Below are positions 5,776-5,821 of a DNA stretch of 5,821 nt, piece after piece. The position numbers and the translations under genes were made by a program. The DNA is taken from positions 4,922-10,742 of the forward strand of contig DQHV01000032.1 of NCBI GenBank assembly GCA_003524335.1, given 5' to 3'. The notes beneath the pieces were generated by a model. It did no database searches and was not told the DNA's origin. It was given only the letters and a program-made list of their open reading frames with translations. This stretch comes from Candidatus Aminicenantota bacterium (lineage in GTDB: Bacteria; Acidobacteriota; Aminicenantia; Aminicenantales; UBA8522). Numbering within the stretch: position 1 is the stretch's first letter; each line of letters opens with the position of its first letter.

Positions 5776-5821
5776 ATAGCGCGGCGTTCGTCGATATCGT
5801 ATTGACAGGTTCGTCCGCAAA

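Noticed and set aside
5700..5778. Small plus-strand frame starting GTG at 5699 (VSIKETRKGGG...)
   Set aside because: About 26 codons, no SD, no conserved feature, and it overlaps the FemAB promoter and the inverted repeat.
1..5821. CRISPR arrays, tRNA or rRNA genes, insertion sequences, toxin-antitoxin pairs
   Set aside because: I saw no regularly spaced repeats, cloverleaf-like segments, transposase motifs or paired small genes on either strand.

Overview
The window reads as a bacterial chromosomal fragment of moderately high G+C. Two minus-strand genes are preceded by sigma-70-type promoters close to consensus, and the start regions carry purine-rich Shine-Dalgarno sequences. The protein set (adenylate-forming ligase, dedicated acyl carrier protein, asparagine-synthase-like amide ligase, YdjC/ChbG carbohydrate deacetylase, FemAB/GNAT-fold N-acyltransferase) is the kind found in surface-glycan or exopolysaccharide loci of Gram-negative and environmental bacteria, including exosortase/PEP-CTERM-type loci. 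No glycosyltransferase, exosortase or transporter lies in the window, and I cannot name the taxon from sequence alone.

Layout: (1) 1-1248, plus strand, the C-terminal four fifths or so of an ANL-superfamily ligase that enters from outside the window. (2) 1255-1587, minus strand, a small acyl carrier protein converging on the ligase, with stop codons 6 nt apart and a hairpin across the junction; its own near-consensus promoter lies at 1623-1650. (3) 1588-1859, a divergent intergenic region of 272 nt holding the carrier-protein promoter on the minus strand and only a weak candidate promoter on the plus strand. (4) 1860-3695, plus strand, an asparagine-synthase-like protein whose catalytic N-terminal cysteine is replaced by proline. 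(5) 3730-4485, plus strand, a YdjC/ChbG-type deacetylase, probably in the same transcript. (6) 4536-5600, minus strand, a FemAB-like acyl/aminoacyl-transferase with its own near-consensus promoter at 5677-5705. (7) 5706-5821, no assignable gene, with a GC-rich nested inverted repeat.

Working model (inference): the ligase adenylates a carboxylic or amino acid and loads it onto the carrier protein. The asparagine-synthase-like protein and/or the FemAB-like protein then forms an amide bond, and the deacetylase exposes an amino group on an N-acetylated sugar. Together these would make a deacetylate-and-reacylate decoration pathway for a surface glycan. The substrates are not visible in the sequence.
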